From RYN-230 sp963768945 (lineage in GTDB: Bacteria > Actinomycetota > Actinomycetes > Streptosporangiales > Streptosporangiaceae): a stretch of 64,000 nt of DNA. The notes beneath the pieces are model-generated. The model was not told the DNA's origin and made no database searches. It saw only the letters and a program-made list of their open reading frames with translations. The stretch covers positions 1,736,001 to 1,800,000 of the forward strand of contig CAVYJW010000003.1 of assembly GCA_963768945.1 (NCBI GenBank), written 5' to 3'. The translations under genes were made by a program, and so were the position numbers. Shown here in pieces: positions 42,306 to 52,188 of the stretch. How positions within the stretch are numbered: the first letter of the stretch is position 1; every line of letters starts with the position of its first letter.

Positions 42306-43779
42306 TCACCAGTCGACGGCGATGTATTTGGTCTCGGTAAACTCAAGCAACCCGTCGTGGCCCCCCTCGCGGCCGATCCCGGATTGCTTGACCCCGCCGA
42401 ACGGCGCCGCCGGGTCGGAGACCACGCCTCGGTTGATGCCGATCATCCCGGCCTCCAGGGCCTCGGCCACCCGCAGCGAACGGCGCAGGTCCTGGGTGTA
42501 GACGTAGGAAACCAGGCCGTATTCGGTGTTGTTGGCCCAGGAGACCGCCTCGGACTCGGAGCTGAACCGGACGACCGGGGCGACCGGGCCGAAGATCTCC
42601 TCGTCCAGGATCCCGGCGCCGGGCGGGACGTTGTCCAGCACGGTCGGCGCGTAGAAGTAGCCGCGGCGGTCAGGGATGGAGCCCCCGGTGACCACCCGGC
42701 TGCCCGGCGCTGGTGGCCTCGTCCACCAGGGTGGCCACCTTGGACCGGGTGTCCTCGTTGACCAGCGGGCCCAGTTCGGTGCCCTCGTCCAGGCCGGGGC
42801 CGACCTTGAGCGCCCCGAGCCGGGCCGCGAACGCCGCGGTGAACTCGTCGGCGACCGCCTCGTGCACGTAGAACCGGTTGGCAGCGGTGCACGCCTCCCC
42901 GCCGTTGCGCATCTTGGCCAGGAACGCGCCGTCCAGGGCCGCGCCGATGTCGGCGTCCTCGAAGATCAGGAAGGGGGCATTGCCGCCCAGTTCCATGGAG
43001 CAGTTGATCACGTTGTCGGCCGCGGCCTTCAGCAGTACCCGGCCCACCTCGGTGGACCCGGTGAAGGACAGCTTGCGGACCCGGGGATCGGCCAGCACGG
43101 TCTGGCTGAACCGGCTGGCCGAGGAGGTGGTGACCACGTTGACCACGCCGTCCGGCACCCCGGCCTCACCCAGGATCTGCGCCACGGCCAGGGCGGTCAG
43201 CGGAGTCTCCTTGGCGGGTTTGAGTACGACGGTGCAGCCGGCGGCCAGGGCCGGCCCGATCTTGCGGGTGGCCATCGCGGCCGGGAAGTTCCACGGGGTG
43301 ATGAGCACGCTGACGCCCACCGGCTGCCGCTGGACGAGGATGCGGTTGGCGCCGGACGGGGCGGTGAGCACCGAGCCGTCCAGCCGGACCGCCTCCTCCG
43401 CGTACCAGCGGAAGAACTCGGCGGCGTAGATCACCTCGCCGCGCGCGTCGGGCAGCGCCTTGCCGTTCTCGATGACCATCAGCCGGGCCAGCGAGTCGGA
43501 CCTGGCGATCATCAGCGACCAGGCCCGGCGCAGGCACTCGGCTCGCTCCCGCGGCGCGGTCGCGGCCCAGCCGGGCAGCGCGGCCGACGCGGCGCTGACC
43601 GCGTCGAGCGTGTCCTCAGTCGTGGCGTCGGCCACTTCCGCGATGATCTCCTCGGTGGCGGGGTCGGTCACGCCGATCAGCCCGCCGCCGCGGCCCTTGG
43701 TCCACTGGCCGCCGATGAGCAGCCCGGTGGGCACGTCGATCCCCGTCGTCGCGGCCAGGTCCGCCATAGTGCCTGTCAA
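42306..43779 (-). CDS. aldehyde dehydrogenase, succinate-semialdehyde type, one apparent frameshift
   Basis: A NAD(P)-dependent aldehyde dehydrogenase of about 490 residues. The cofactor region has ILVQRQPVGVSVLITPWNFP and TVVLKPAKETPLTA. The glutamate is in MELGGNAPFLIFEDADIG, and the catalytic cysteine in NGGEACTAANRFY. The C-terminal part (GRVVTGGSIPDRRGYFYAPTV after restoring, EEIFGPVAPVV, FGGVKQSGIGREGG) lies in a second frame; a one-base indel near 42700-42706 causes this. Start: TTG at 43779 has GGAGG at 4 bases; an ATG at 43767 is an alternative. It interrupts the proteasome locus between prcA and pafA. Confidence 0.88.
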
Positions 43780-43954
43780 TCGTCCTCCAGGGTCTTCCTG
43801 ACCGTCTCGGTAGCCCGTGCCGCGGGACGGGGCGCGTAAGCCTCGGGGGCGCCCGCCGCGGGCAGGGGAATGTGCACATCCACGACACTAAGCGGATTCA
43901 CCGCGTGGACGCTAGCCGGACGGTGCCAGGAGTGCCGGGCGGTGCCAGGCGGCG

Positions 43955-44743
43955 TTAGGGGGTAACGCCGTCGTCCGGGCTGGCGGCCTCGCCGGGCCGG
44001 GGCTCGTCCGTGTCCGGGGCCAGGGTCGTGCCCTCCTCGGCCGCCGCCTCGGTCAGCAGCAGCTCCAGCCGGGCCCCGGTCAGCCGGCGGAACGTCCGGT
44101 GCACCCGGTCCCGGGCCAGGATGCCCACTTCCAGCTGGCTGGCGCCCAGTTCGGTGCCCTCGCCGTTGCCCTGGCCCTGGCCGGACAGGCCCGCGATCGC
44201 GGCGCCCAGGGCCCGGACGAGCGGCAGGCCGTCCGCGTAGTGGTCCTTGAGTACCGCCGCCACCTGGTCGGCCTGGCCGCCCATGGCCACGAAGCCGTGT
44301 TCCTCGGCGACCGAGCCGTCGAAGGTGATCCGGTAGATCTGGTCGGAGGCGGGCGACTCGCCGACCTCGGCTACCACCAGTTCGACCTCGAACGGCTTGT
44401 TGCTCTCGGTGAAGAACTGGCCGAGGATCTGCGCATACCAGTTGGCCAGGCCGCGGGCGGTGACGTCACTGCGGTCGTACTGGTACCCGGTGTAGTCCGC
44501 GTACCGGACCCCGGCCTTGCGCAGGTTCTCGAACTCGTTGTAGCGGCCGACCGCGGCGAACGCGATGCGGTCATAGATCTCGCTGATCTTGTGCAGGGCG
44601 CTGGACGGGTTCGGCGCCACGAACAGGATGCCGCCGTCATACTGGATCACCACCCCGCTGCGGCCACGGGCGATGCCCTTCCGGGCGTAATCCGCCTTGT
44701 CCTTCATCGCCTGTTCAGGCGAGACGTAGAACGGCATACTCAC
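43955..44743 (-). CDS. prcA: PrcA, 20S proteasome alpha subunit
   Basis: A 262-residue alpha-type subunit. It begins MPFYVSPEQAMKDKADYARKGIARGRSGVVIQY, the N-terminal gate region. Next come NPSSALHKISEIYDRIAFAAVGRYNEFENLR and the GYQYDRSDVTARGLANWYAQ helix. The C-terminal 40 residues are acidic and disordered. Alpha subunits form the outer rings and are catalytically inactive, docking Mpa. Start is GTG at 44743 or an ATG two codons on. It follows prcB by 65 bases. Confidence 0.97.
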   Translation of the reverse strand: MSMPFYVSPEQAMKDKADYARKGIARGRSGVVIQYDGGILFVAPNPSSALHKISEIYDRIAFAAVGRYNEFENLRKAGVRYADYTGYQYDRSDVTARGLANWYAQILGQFFTESNKPFEVELVVAEVGESPASDQIYRITFDGSVAEEHGFVAMGGQADQVAAVLKDHYADGLPLVRALGAAIAGLSGQGQGNGEGTELGASQLEVGILARDRVHRTFRRLTGARLELLLTEAAAEEGTTLAPDTDEPRPGEAASPDDGVTP

Positions 44744-44808
44744 CGCAGCTTTACCCCTACTCGTAACGGCGCTACTAGGAATGGCGGCTGGTCAGGCGGG
44801 GAACGCTG

Positions 44809-45729
44809 TCACCCGCTCAGTCCGGGCGGCGGGGTCAGGGAGACGACCGGCCCCGATGGCTCCCTCATCCGCTCCTCGACCACGGCCCGGGCGTACTCGC
44901 CCGCCTCCGCGTCCGACAGGCGGCGGAATCCGTCGGCGGTGATCATGGCCACCACCGGGTAGATCTGCCGGGACAGGTCCGGGCCGCCGGTGGCCGAATC
45001 GTCATCGGCCGCGTCGTACAGGGCCTGCATCAGGGCCAGGACCACAGCCCGGTCGGACATGCCCTCGGTGTAGAGCTTCTTCAGCGACCCCTTGGCGAAG
45101 ATCGACCCCGACCCGATGGAGGAGTAGGGACGCTCCTCATACCGGCCGCCGGCCACGTCGTAGCTGAAGATCCGGCCCCGGCCGGCGTCCTCGTCCCAGC
45201 CCGCGAACAGCGGGACGACCACCAGCCCCTGCATGGCCGCCGCCAGGTTGCCGCGGACGAACGCGGCCAGCCGGTTCGCCTTGCCCTCCAGGGACAGCGT
45301 CCGGCCCTCGAGCTTCTCGTAGTGCTCCAGTTCCAGCTGGAACAGCCGGACCAGCTCCAGCCCGATCCCGGCCACGCCCGCGATGCCGACGGCGGAGAAG
45401 TCGTCGCTGCGGAACACCTTCTCGATGTCCCGCTGCGCGATCATGTTGCCCGCCGTGGAGCGCCGGTCTCCCGCCATGACCACGCCGTCCGCGAACCGGG
45501 CGGCCACGATGGTGGTGCCGTGCCGCAGCGCGGGGCCCGCGCCCTCACTTCCGGAGCCCGGTATCTGCGCGGCACCGGTCCCCGCGGCACCGCCCAGCCG
45601 GGCAGCGGCCGCAGCGCCCGCGCCCGGGAGCAGCTCTGGTGCGCACTCCGCCACCAGGTCGGCGAACGACGATGTGCCAGCGTCCATGCACGCCGCAATG
45701 AACTTTCCGGCAAAGAAGCCAGAACCCAC
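44809..45729 (-). CDS. prcB: PrcB, 20S proteasome beta subunit
   Basis: A 306-residue precursor. The propeptide is about 71 residues and the mature protein starts at Thr72 in RHG-TTIVAARF. The catalytic Thr, Asp (AGDRRST) and Lys (IEKVFRSDD) are present, with the SIGSGS segment late in the chain. Beta subunits form the inner rings and cleave substrates after autocatalytic removal of the propeptide. It lies between pup and prcA as in other actinobacteria. Confidence 0.97.
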   Translation of the reverse strand: MGSGFFAGKFIAACMDAGTSSFADLVAECAPELLPGAGAAAAARLGGAAGTGAAQIPGSGSEGAGPALRHGTTIVAARFADGVVMAGDRRSTAGNMIAQRDIEKVFRSDDFSAVGIAGVAGIGLELVRLFQLELEHYEKLEGRTLSLEGKANRLAAFVRGNLAAAMQGLVVVPLFAGWDEDAGRGRIFSYDVAGGRYEERPYSSIGSGSIFAKGSLKKLYTEGMSDRAVVLALMQALYDAADDDSATGGPDLSRQIYPVVAMITADGFRRLSDAEAGEYARAVVEERMREPSGPVVSLTPPPGLSG

Positions 45730-45867
45730 GCCCAGTCCTCCCGGTTAGTCCGCGCCCGTTACTGACCTGACCCTACTGCGGCCCGGCCCCGGCCGCGCCT
45801 GCAGCCTGTCAGCCCAGGGCGAACCCGGCATGACCATCGGCCGGGTGCGCCCTCTGGGGGGCAGCCG

Positions 45868-46077
45868 TCACTGGCCGCCCTTCTGCACGTAAGACCGGAC
45901 GAACTCCTCGGCGTTCTCCTCCAGCACCTCGTCGATCTCGTCGAGGATCGCGTCCACGTCGTCGGCCAGCTTCTCTTGGCGCTCCTTGACGTCGCCCGAT
46001 GCCTGCGGCTCCGCCTCCTCGGCGTCCTCAGTGCGCTTCGAGGTTTGCCGCTGACCGCCAGTGTCCTTTGTCGCCAT
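45868..46077 (-). CDS. pup: Pup, prokaryotic ubiquitin-like protein
   Basis: A 69-residue disordered protein. The central part (DDVDAILDEIDEVLEENAEEFVRSYVQKGGQ) is the conserved Mpa-binding helix plus the C-terminal GGQ. The terminal glutamine means that Dop has to deamidate it to glutamate before PafA can ligate it. It lies 224 bases downstream of dop and 138 bases upstream of prcB. Confidence 0.98.
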   Translation of the reverse strand: MATKDTGGQRQTSKRTEDAEEAEPQASGDVKERQEKLADDVDAILDEIDEVLEENAEEFVRSYVQKGGQ

Positions 46078-46301
46078 GCCCGAAACCTCCGTGCTACAGG
46101 GTCATCCTCGGCTTAACCGTATCCTCGCCTGCCGATGGCCTGTCCAACCCTGAAATCGGGCATCGGGATCAGGCGGCTCAATAATGCCCGCGCGGCAGGA
46201 TTCCGGTCCCAGCAGCCTTCCGGGGGCCGCGGTGCCGCGCAGGGGCGCTCAGGGGCCCGGACGGGGGTCACGACGGGGGCCGGGACGCGCCCGGCGGCCG
46301 T

Positions 46302-47819
46302 TCAGTCCTGGCCGGTCAGCGCGGCCACCAGCTCGGCCGCGGTCCGGCACCGGTCGAGCAGACCGCCGACGTGCGCCTTGGTCCCGCGGAGCGGCTCCAG
46401 GGTCGGCACCCGCTGCAGCGACTCCCGGCCGGGTATGTCGAATATCACCGAATCCCAGGACGCGGCGGCGACCGACTCCGGGTACTGCTGCAGGCACCGG
46501 CCGCGGAAGTAGGCCCGGGTGTCGTCTGGCGGGGCCTCGATGGCCCGGATCACGTCCTCCTCGGCGACGAGCTGGACCATCCGGCCCCGGGCGGCGAGCC
46601 GGTTGTACAGGCCCCTGGTGGGCCGCACGTCCGAATACTGCAGGTCCACCAGCTGCAGCTTGGGGTGCCCCCAGGCCAGGCCCTCCCTGGTCCGGTAGCC
46701 CTCGAGCAGCTCCAGCTTGGCCACCCAGTCCAGCTCGCGGGAGGCCAGCATCGGGTCCTCGGCCAGCCTGGTCAGCAGGGATTCCCAGCGGTCCAGCACG
46801 TCCGAGGTCATGTCATCGACGTCGGAGCCGAACTTGTCCTCGGTGTACTTGCGGGCCAGCTCCAGGTACTCCATCTGGAGCTGGACCCCGGTCATCTTCC
46901 GGCCGTCTCGCAGGGTGACCAGATGGCGGCAGCTGGGGTCGTGCGAGATGGCCCGGAGCTCGGCCACCGGCGACTCGATCGACAGGTCACCGCCGAGGAA
47001 CTTGTCCTCGATCATGGCCAGGACCAGTGCGGTGGTGCCGAGCTTGAGGTAGGTGCTGACCTCGCTCATGTTCGCGTCGCCGATGATCACGTGCAGGCGG
47101 CGGTATTTCTCCGGGTCGGCGTGCGGTTCGTCGCGGGTATTGATGATGGGCCGCTTCAGCGTGGTTTCCAGGCCCACCTCGACCTCGAAGAAGTCGGCGC
47201 GCTGGCTGATCTGGAAACCGTCCTCGCGGCCGTCAGCGCCGATGCCCACGCGGCCGGCCCCGCACACCACCTGCCTGGACGCGAAGAACGGGGTGAGGTG
47301 CCGGACGATGTCCGCGAACGGCGTCGCCCGGCGCATCAGGTAGTTCTCGTGGCAGCCGTAGGAGACGCCCTTGTTATCGGTGTTGTTCTTGTAGAGCTGG
47401 ATGGGCGCGCTGCCGGGCACGGTCGCGGCCTTGGCGGCGGCCTCCGCCATGATCCGCTCCCCCGCCTTGTCCCAGATGACCGCCGCGAGCGGATTGGTGC
47501 ACTCCGGCGCCGAGTATTCCGGGTGAGCGTGGTCAACGTACAGCCGGGCCCCGTTGGTCAGTATCACGTTGGCCAGGCCGAGATCCTCGTCGGTCAGCTG
47601 GGTGGCGTCCGCCGACTCGCGGGCCAGGTCGAACCCGCGGGCGTCCCGCAGCGGGTTCTCTTCCTCGAAGTCCCACCGCGCCCGCCGGGCGCGGGCCGAG
47701 GTGGCCGCCTGGTAGGCGTTGACGACCTGGGACGAAGTGACCATGGCATTTGCCCCAGGCTGCCCGGGGACCGAGATGCCGAATTCGGTCTCCGTCCCCA
47801 TCACCCGCCGCACGCTCAT
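46302..47819 (-). CDS. dop: Dop, deamidase/depupylase of Pup
   Basis: A 505-residue PafA paralogue. The N-terminus RRVMGTETEFGIS replaces PafA's GLENEYG. It has the Dop loop region rich in Ala/Arg (ATSARARRARWDFEEENPLRDARGFDL). NGARLYVDHAHPEYSAPE, LYKNNTDNKGVSYGCHENYL and INTRDEPHADPEKYRRLHVI follow. It deamidates Pup and removes Pup from substrates. The ATG at 47819 is where the family starts; the frame opens 19 codons earlier. It lies 118 bases downstream of mpa. Confidence 0.97.
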   Translation of the reverse strand: MSVRRVMGTETEFGISVPGQPGANAMVTSSQVVNAYQAATSARARRARWDFEEENPLRDARGFDLARESADATQLTDEDLGLANVILTNGARLYVDHAHPEYSAPECTNPLAAVIWDKAGERIMAEAAAKAATVPGSAPIQLYKNNTDNKGVSYGCHENYLMRRATPFADIVRHLTPFFASRQVVCGAGRVGIGADGREDGFQISQRADFFEVEVGLETTLKRPIINTRDEPHADPEKYRRLHVIIGDANMSEVSTYLKLGTTALVLAMIEDKFLGGDLSIESPVAELRAISHDPSCRHLVTLRDGRKMTGVQLQMEYLELARKYTEDKFGSDVDDMTSDVLDRWESLLTRLAEDPMLASRELDWVAKLELLEGYRTREGLAWGHPKLQLVDLQYSDVRPTRGLYNRLAARGRMVQLVAEEDVIRAIEAPPDDTRAYFRGRCLQQYPESVAAASWDSVIFDIPGRESLQRVPTLEPLRGTKAHVGGLLDRCRTAAELVAALTGQD

Positions 47820-47936
47820 ATCAGGCAGCCTAGTGCCGGCCGACCGGGCACGGGACGTGAGACCCGCCGCACGCACCCGGCTCCATGCCGGATGACAGGC
47901 GGCCAGCCAGGGAACGCGGTACTGCGCCTGCCCAGG

Positions 47937-49752
47937 TCAGAGGTACTGCCCAGTATTGGCCACCGTGTCGATGGAACGCCCGGCCTCGGTACCCTGCTTG
48001 CCGGAAACCAGGGTCCTGATGTAGACGATCCGCTCGCCCTTCTTGCCGGAGATGCGGGCCCAGTCGTCTGGGTTGGTCGTGTTCGGCAGGTCCTCGTTCT
48101 CGCTGAACTCATCCACGCAGGCGGTCAGCAGATGGGCGACGCGCATGCCCTTCTGGCCCGTCTCGAGGAATTCCTTGATGGCCATCTTCTTGGCCCGGGC
48201 CACGATGTTCTCGATCATCGCGCCGGAGTTGAAGTCCTTGAAGTACAGGACCTCCTTGTCCCCGTTGGCGTAGGTGACCTCGAGGAACCTGTTCTCCTCC
48301 GTCTCGCTGTACATGCGTTCCACGACCCGCTGGATCATGGCGTCCACCGTGGCCCCGCGGGAAGACGCCGTGCTCAGCCAGGTCGTCCGGGTGCAGCGGC
48401 AGCTCGGTCAGCACGTACTTCGAGAAGATGTCCTTCGCTGCCTCCGCGTCGGGGCGCTCGATCTTGATCTTCACGTCGAGCCGGCCGGGCCGCAGGATGG
48501 CCGGGTCGATCATGTCCTCGCGGTTGGAGGCCCCGATCACGATGACGTTCTCCAGGCCCTCCACGCCGTCGATCTCACTGAGCAACTGGGGCACGATCGT
48601 GTTCTCCACGTCGCTGGAGACGCCCGAGCCGCGGGTCCGGAAGATCGAGTCCATCTCGTCGAAGAACACGATGACCGGCATGCCCTCGCTGGCCTTCTCA
48701 CGGGCCCGCTGGAACACCAGCCTGATGTGCCGCTCGGTCTCGCCGACGTACTTGTTGAGCAGCTCAGGACCCTTGATGTTGAGGAAGAAGCTCTTGCCCT
48801 CCTTGACCTGGCCCTTCGACTGTGGGACGGCCTCCTCGCCGCTTTCTGCCCGCTGCGCCGCGGTCCGGGCCGCGACCTGCTTGGCGAGGGAGTTGGCGAC
48901 CGCCTTGGCGATCAGCGTCTTGCCGCATCCGGGCGGCCCGTACAGCAGCACGCCCTTGGGTGGCCGCAGCTGGTGCTCACGGAACAGGTCCGCGTGCAGG
49001 TACGGAAGCTCCACCGCGTCCCTGATCTGGACGATCTGAGGGCCGAGCCCGCCGATGTCGGAGTAGGTGATGTCCGGCACTTCCTCGAGGATGAGCTCCT
49101 CGACCTCGGCCTTGGGAATGCGCTCGTACACGTAGCCGGAGCGGGGCTCGAGCAGCAGCGAGTCGCCCGCGCGCAGGATGGAGTCGAGCAGCGGCTCGGC
49201 CAGCCGGACGACGCGCTCCTCGTCCGCGTGCGAGATGACCAGCGCCCGGTCGCCGCCCTCGAGAAGTTCCTTGAGCATGACGACCTCGCCCACGGTCTCA
49301 TAGCCCTGGGCGATGACGACGTTGAGGGCCTCGTTCAGCACCACTTCCTGGCCCGGCCGCAGCTTGTCCAGCTCGACCGCCGGGCTGACGCTGACCCGCA
49401 TCTTCCGGCCGCCGGTGAACACGTCGGCGGTCCCGTCCTCGCAGGCCTCCAGGAACACGCCGAAGCCGGAGGGTGGCTGGGCCAGCCGGTCCACTTCCTC
49501 CTTCAGGGCCACGATCTGGTCGCGCGCCTCGCGGAGGGTATCGGCCAGCCGTTCATTCTGGCCCGTGACCGAAGCCAGGCCGACCTCGGTCTCACGCAGG
49601 CGCTCCTCGAGAAGCCGGACATGCCTGGGCGAATCAGCCAGCCTCCGCCGCAGCACTGCCACCTCCTCCTCGAGGAAGGAGATCTGCGTGGTGAGCCCCT
49701 GAACCTGGTCATCGTGCCGCGCGGTGCGCGATCCTTCATCCCGAGTGGCCAC
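47937..49752 (-). CDS. mpa: Mpa/ARC, proteasomal AAA+ ATPase, one apparent frameshift
   Basis: An N-terminal coiled coil (about 15-92) binds Pup. Two OB folds follow, then the AAA+ domain with Walker A YGPPGCGKTL at about 271-280, FFDEMDSIFRTRGSG as Walker B, and ILRPGRLDVKIKIERP. The frame breaks at a CCCC run at 48353-48356 (plus strand): after HGVFPRG the sequence should continue ATVDAMIQRVVERMY, which lies in the neighbouring frame. The true protein then ends with GQYL, the terminus that docks into PrcA. GTG start at 49752. It unfolds pupylated substrates. Confidence 0.95.
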
Positions 49753-49842
49753 GCCCCCACCCCCTTCCGAGAGCAGACTTCACTTAGACCCTACCTATCC
49801 GAGGCCCTGGCGTAACCTCGCGCCGCCTGCCCGCTGACATTC

Positions 49843-50827
49843 TCACTGATCAGACTCCTCGCGGGAACCCTTCGCTGGCCTGCGCCTTCGCGGTGGGGCG
49901 GTGATTCCCTGAGCAAGCCGCCGTGCCGTGATGAGAAAACCCGTATGACCCACCATCCGGTGCTCTGGCCGCACTGCCAGACCGTCAGCGTGCCAGCCGC
50001 GGACAAGCGACTCCCATGCCGGACGGCTCGTCAAAGCTGGACTGTTCCCGGATGGCTTCCACGGTCCGGGACAGCTGGGTGACGGTCGCGACGTAGCAGC
50101 ACAGCACCCCGCCGGGGATGAGTGCGTCGGCCGCTACGTGTGCGAACTCCCATGGCGCCAGCATGTCCAGTACCACCCGGTCGAAACTATCCGCAGGCCC
50201 GGCGGGGTCTGGCCGACCGGCGGACTCGGCCTGTCTGGCGGACTCGGCCTGTCCGGCGGACTCGGCCTGTCCGGCGGCTGGCTCCGCGGGCCCGGCGTCA
50301 TCGGCCAGCGCGCCCGTGACCTCCATGAGGTCGCCGACCCGCAACCGCCAGGCCGGGTGCGGCCCGCCGAAGAAGCGCTCGACGTTGGCCCGGGCGATGT
50401 CGGCGAAGTCCGCGCGGCGCTCGTACGACACCAGCTGACCGTCCTCCCCCACGCTGCGCAGCAGCCAGCAGGACAGGGCGCCGGAGCCGGCCCCGGCCTC
50501 CAGCACGCGGGCGCCCGGGAAGATGTCCGCCAGCGCGATGATCTGGGCCGCGTCCTTCGGGTAGACGACGGCGGCGCCGCGCGCCCATGGACAGCGTGAA
50601 GTCCGCCAGCAGCGGCCTGAACGCCACGTAGGGCGTGCCGCCGGAGGATTTCACCACGGTGCCCTCCGGGGCGCCGATCAGGTCATCGTGGGCCAGCCCG
50701 CCCCGGTGGGTGTGGAACGTGCGCCCTGCCGCGAGGAGCACAGGTGCTTGCGGCCCTTGGGGTCGGTGAGCTGTACCTGGTCTCCAGGTGCAAACGGGCC
50801 GCGGCGCTGACGGATCACGTCCGCCAA
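49843..50827 (-). CDS. trmI: TrmI, tRNA (adenine-58-N1)-methyltransferase, three apparent frameshifts
   Basis: Read across frames this is a TrmI of about 320 residues. The N-terminal barrel (TTG at 50827: RGPFAPGDQVQLTDPKGRKH, then LLAAGRTFHTHRGGLAHDDLIG) changes frame near 50743. SSGGTPYVAFRPLLADFTLSM changes near 50580 to VLEAGAGSGALSCWLLRSVG, the SAM-binding motif. The final part (WESLVRGWHADGLAVRPEHRMVGHTGFL) changes near 50022. A three-unit 18-bp repeat forms an Ala/Glu/Gln-rich loop. TrmI methylates A58 of tRNA. Neighbourhood with mpa and a RecB-like nuclease is as in Mycobacterium. Confidence 0.88.
50219..50272 (-). repeat. 18-bp tandem repeat (3 units) inside trmI
   Basis: GGCGGACTCGGCCTGTCC (one T/C change in the first unit) is repeated at 50219, 50237 and 50255. 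In the gene it encodes the hexapeptide repeat QAESAG/QAESAR in a surface loop before DSFDRVVLDML. Confidence 0.85.
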
Positions 50828-50925
50828 TGTAGCCGTGCCACGGTGTGCCGCGGCACCGGGCGGGGTGGCGCGGACGCGCCCCGTGGGTGGCTAGACGGCG
50901 CCCCGAAGGGCGACGGCCCGGACAG

Positions 50926-52065
50926 CTAGACGCCGGCAAAGGCGTGGTCTAGGTCGCTGGACGCCAGGACGCCGTAGACCTGCCCCGAGGGCTCGACGAG
51001 CAGGTACTCGGTGGCCGGCGAGCGGCGGACCGCGTCGAGCAGCGCCATCCCGGACAGGTCGGCGGGCAGCACCATGCCGCTGTCGATGGTTCTGGCCAGC
51101 GAGCCAGCGTCCACCCACGGCCTGCGCTGCGGCGGGGTGGCCATCACCGCGGTCTCGTTCACGATCGCGATCGGCTTGTCGTCGTGATCGACGATGACCA
51201 GCGCGCGGGCCCCGGCGGCGTCCGCCCGCCGGATGGCCTCGGCCAGCGGGAGGCTGGCCGGGATCGGGATGGCCCGCCGGGCGAGCGTCCTGGCCTGCAG
51301 GCCAGGCAGCCGCTCGCGGACCCGGGTGACTTTCAGCGACTGGCCCGCGCCGACCCACATGAACGCGGCGATGACACCGAGCCATACGACGTCGAAGATC
51401 TGGACCTGCCGCCCTGACGATTCGATCAGCACTATCGGCACGACTAGCACAGCCACCGCGAGCACCCGGCCGGCCCAGGCCGCGACGACGGTCGCCGTGC
51501 CAGGCCTGCTGGTCGCCTTCCACACTCCGGCCCGCAGCATCCGGCCGCCGTCCAGCGGCAGCCCGGGCAGCAGGTTGAAGATCCCGACCAGCAGATTGGC
51601 CCAGACCAGCTGCTCCAGGAGCAGGCCCGGCAGCCCGCCAAGGTGGGTGGCCACCAGGACCCCCCACCCGAGCGCGGCCAGGACCAGGGAGAGCAGCGGG
51701 CCGGCCGCCGAGACCAGGAACTCGCGCCCGGGCGTGGGTGGCTCCTGCTCGATCTCGGAGAAGCCGCCCAGCGGGTAGAGCAGGATCCGGCGCACCGGCA
51801 GCCCGAAGCCGCGGGCGACCAGGGAGTGGCTCAGCTCGTGGATCAGGACGGACACGTACAGCAGCACCACGAAGGCGGCGGCCACCACGTACCGGATCCC
51901 GCTCGAGCCAGCCAGCGCCGCGCTGTTCCCGTACAGGAACACGAACAAGCCGGCGATCAGGAACCAGTACGGCGAGATGTACACGGGTATCCCGAAGGGC
52001 CGCGCGATCCTCACTCCGGGACCCGACCCCTGCGGCGAGGGCCGTTCGGGCGGTGTGCCTGCCAC
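50926..52065 (-). CDS. M50 site-2 intramembrane protease with CBS domains (Rip3-like)
   Basis: A 379-residue membrane protease. Six or so helices hold the zinc motif HELSH (76-80) and the LDGG motif (171-174, in LPGLPLDGGRML). The C-terminal 130 residues form two CBS domains (IPIPASLPLAEAIRRADAAGARALVIVDHDD and ALLDAVRRSPATEYLLVEPSG). Such proteins cleave membrane-bound anti-sigma factors or other substrates, with CBS domains as nucleotide sensors. It is divergent from the RecB-like gene. No substrate gene is beside it. Confidence 0.9.
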   Translation of the reverse strand: MAGTPPERPSPQGSGPGVRIARPFGIPVYISPYWFLIAGLFVFLYGNSAALAGSSGIRYVVAAAFVVLLYVSVLIHELSHSLVARGFGLPVRRILLYPLGGFSEIEQEPPTPGREFLVSAAGPLLSLVLAALGWGVLVATHLGGLPGLLLEQLVWANLLVGIFNLLPGLPLDGGRMLRAGVWKATSRPGTATVVAAWAGRVLAVAVLVVPIVLIESSGRQVQIFDVVWLGVIAAFMWVGAGQSLKVTRVRERLPGLQARTLARRAIPIPASLPLAEAIRRADAAGARALVIVDHDDKPIAIVNETAVMATPPQRRPWVDAGSLARTIDSGMVLPADLSGMALLDAVRRSPATEYLLVEPSGQVYGVLASSDLDHAFAGV

Positions 52066-52188
52066 AGGTCGATGCTACGTGCTGGGCGGCCCCCCCGGAC
52101 GCGCCCGCCGCGCCGGGAAGGCCAGCGGGGACGTGAAACAAGCGGCAAAGCGCGGCAACTGTCGGAGGCTTCCCCTACTCTCCCTGGC

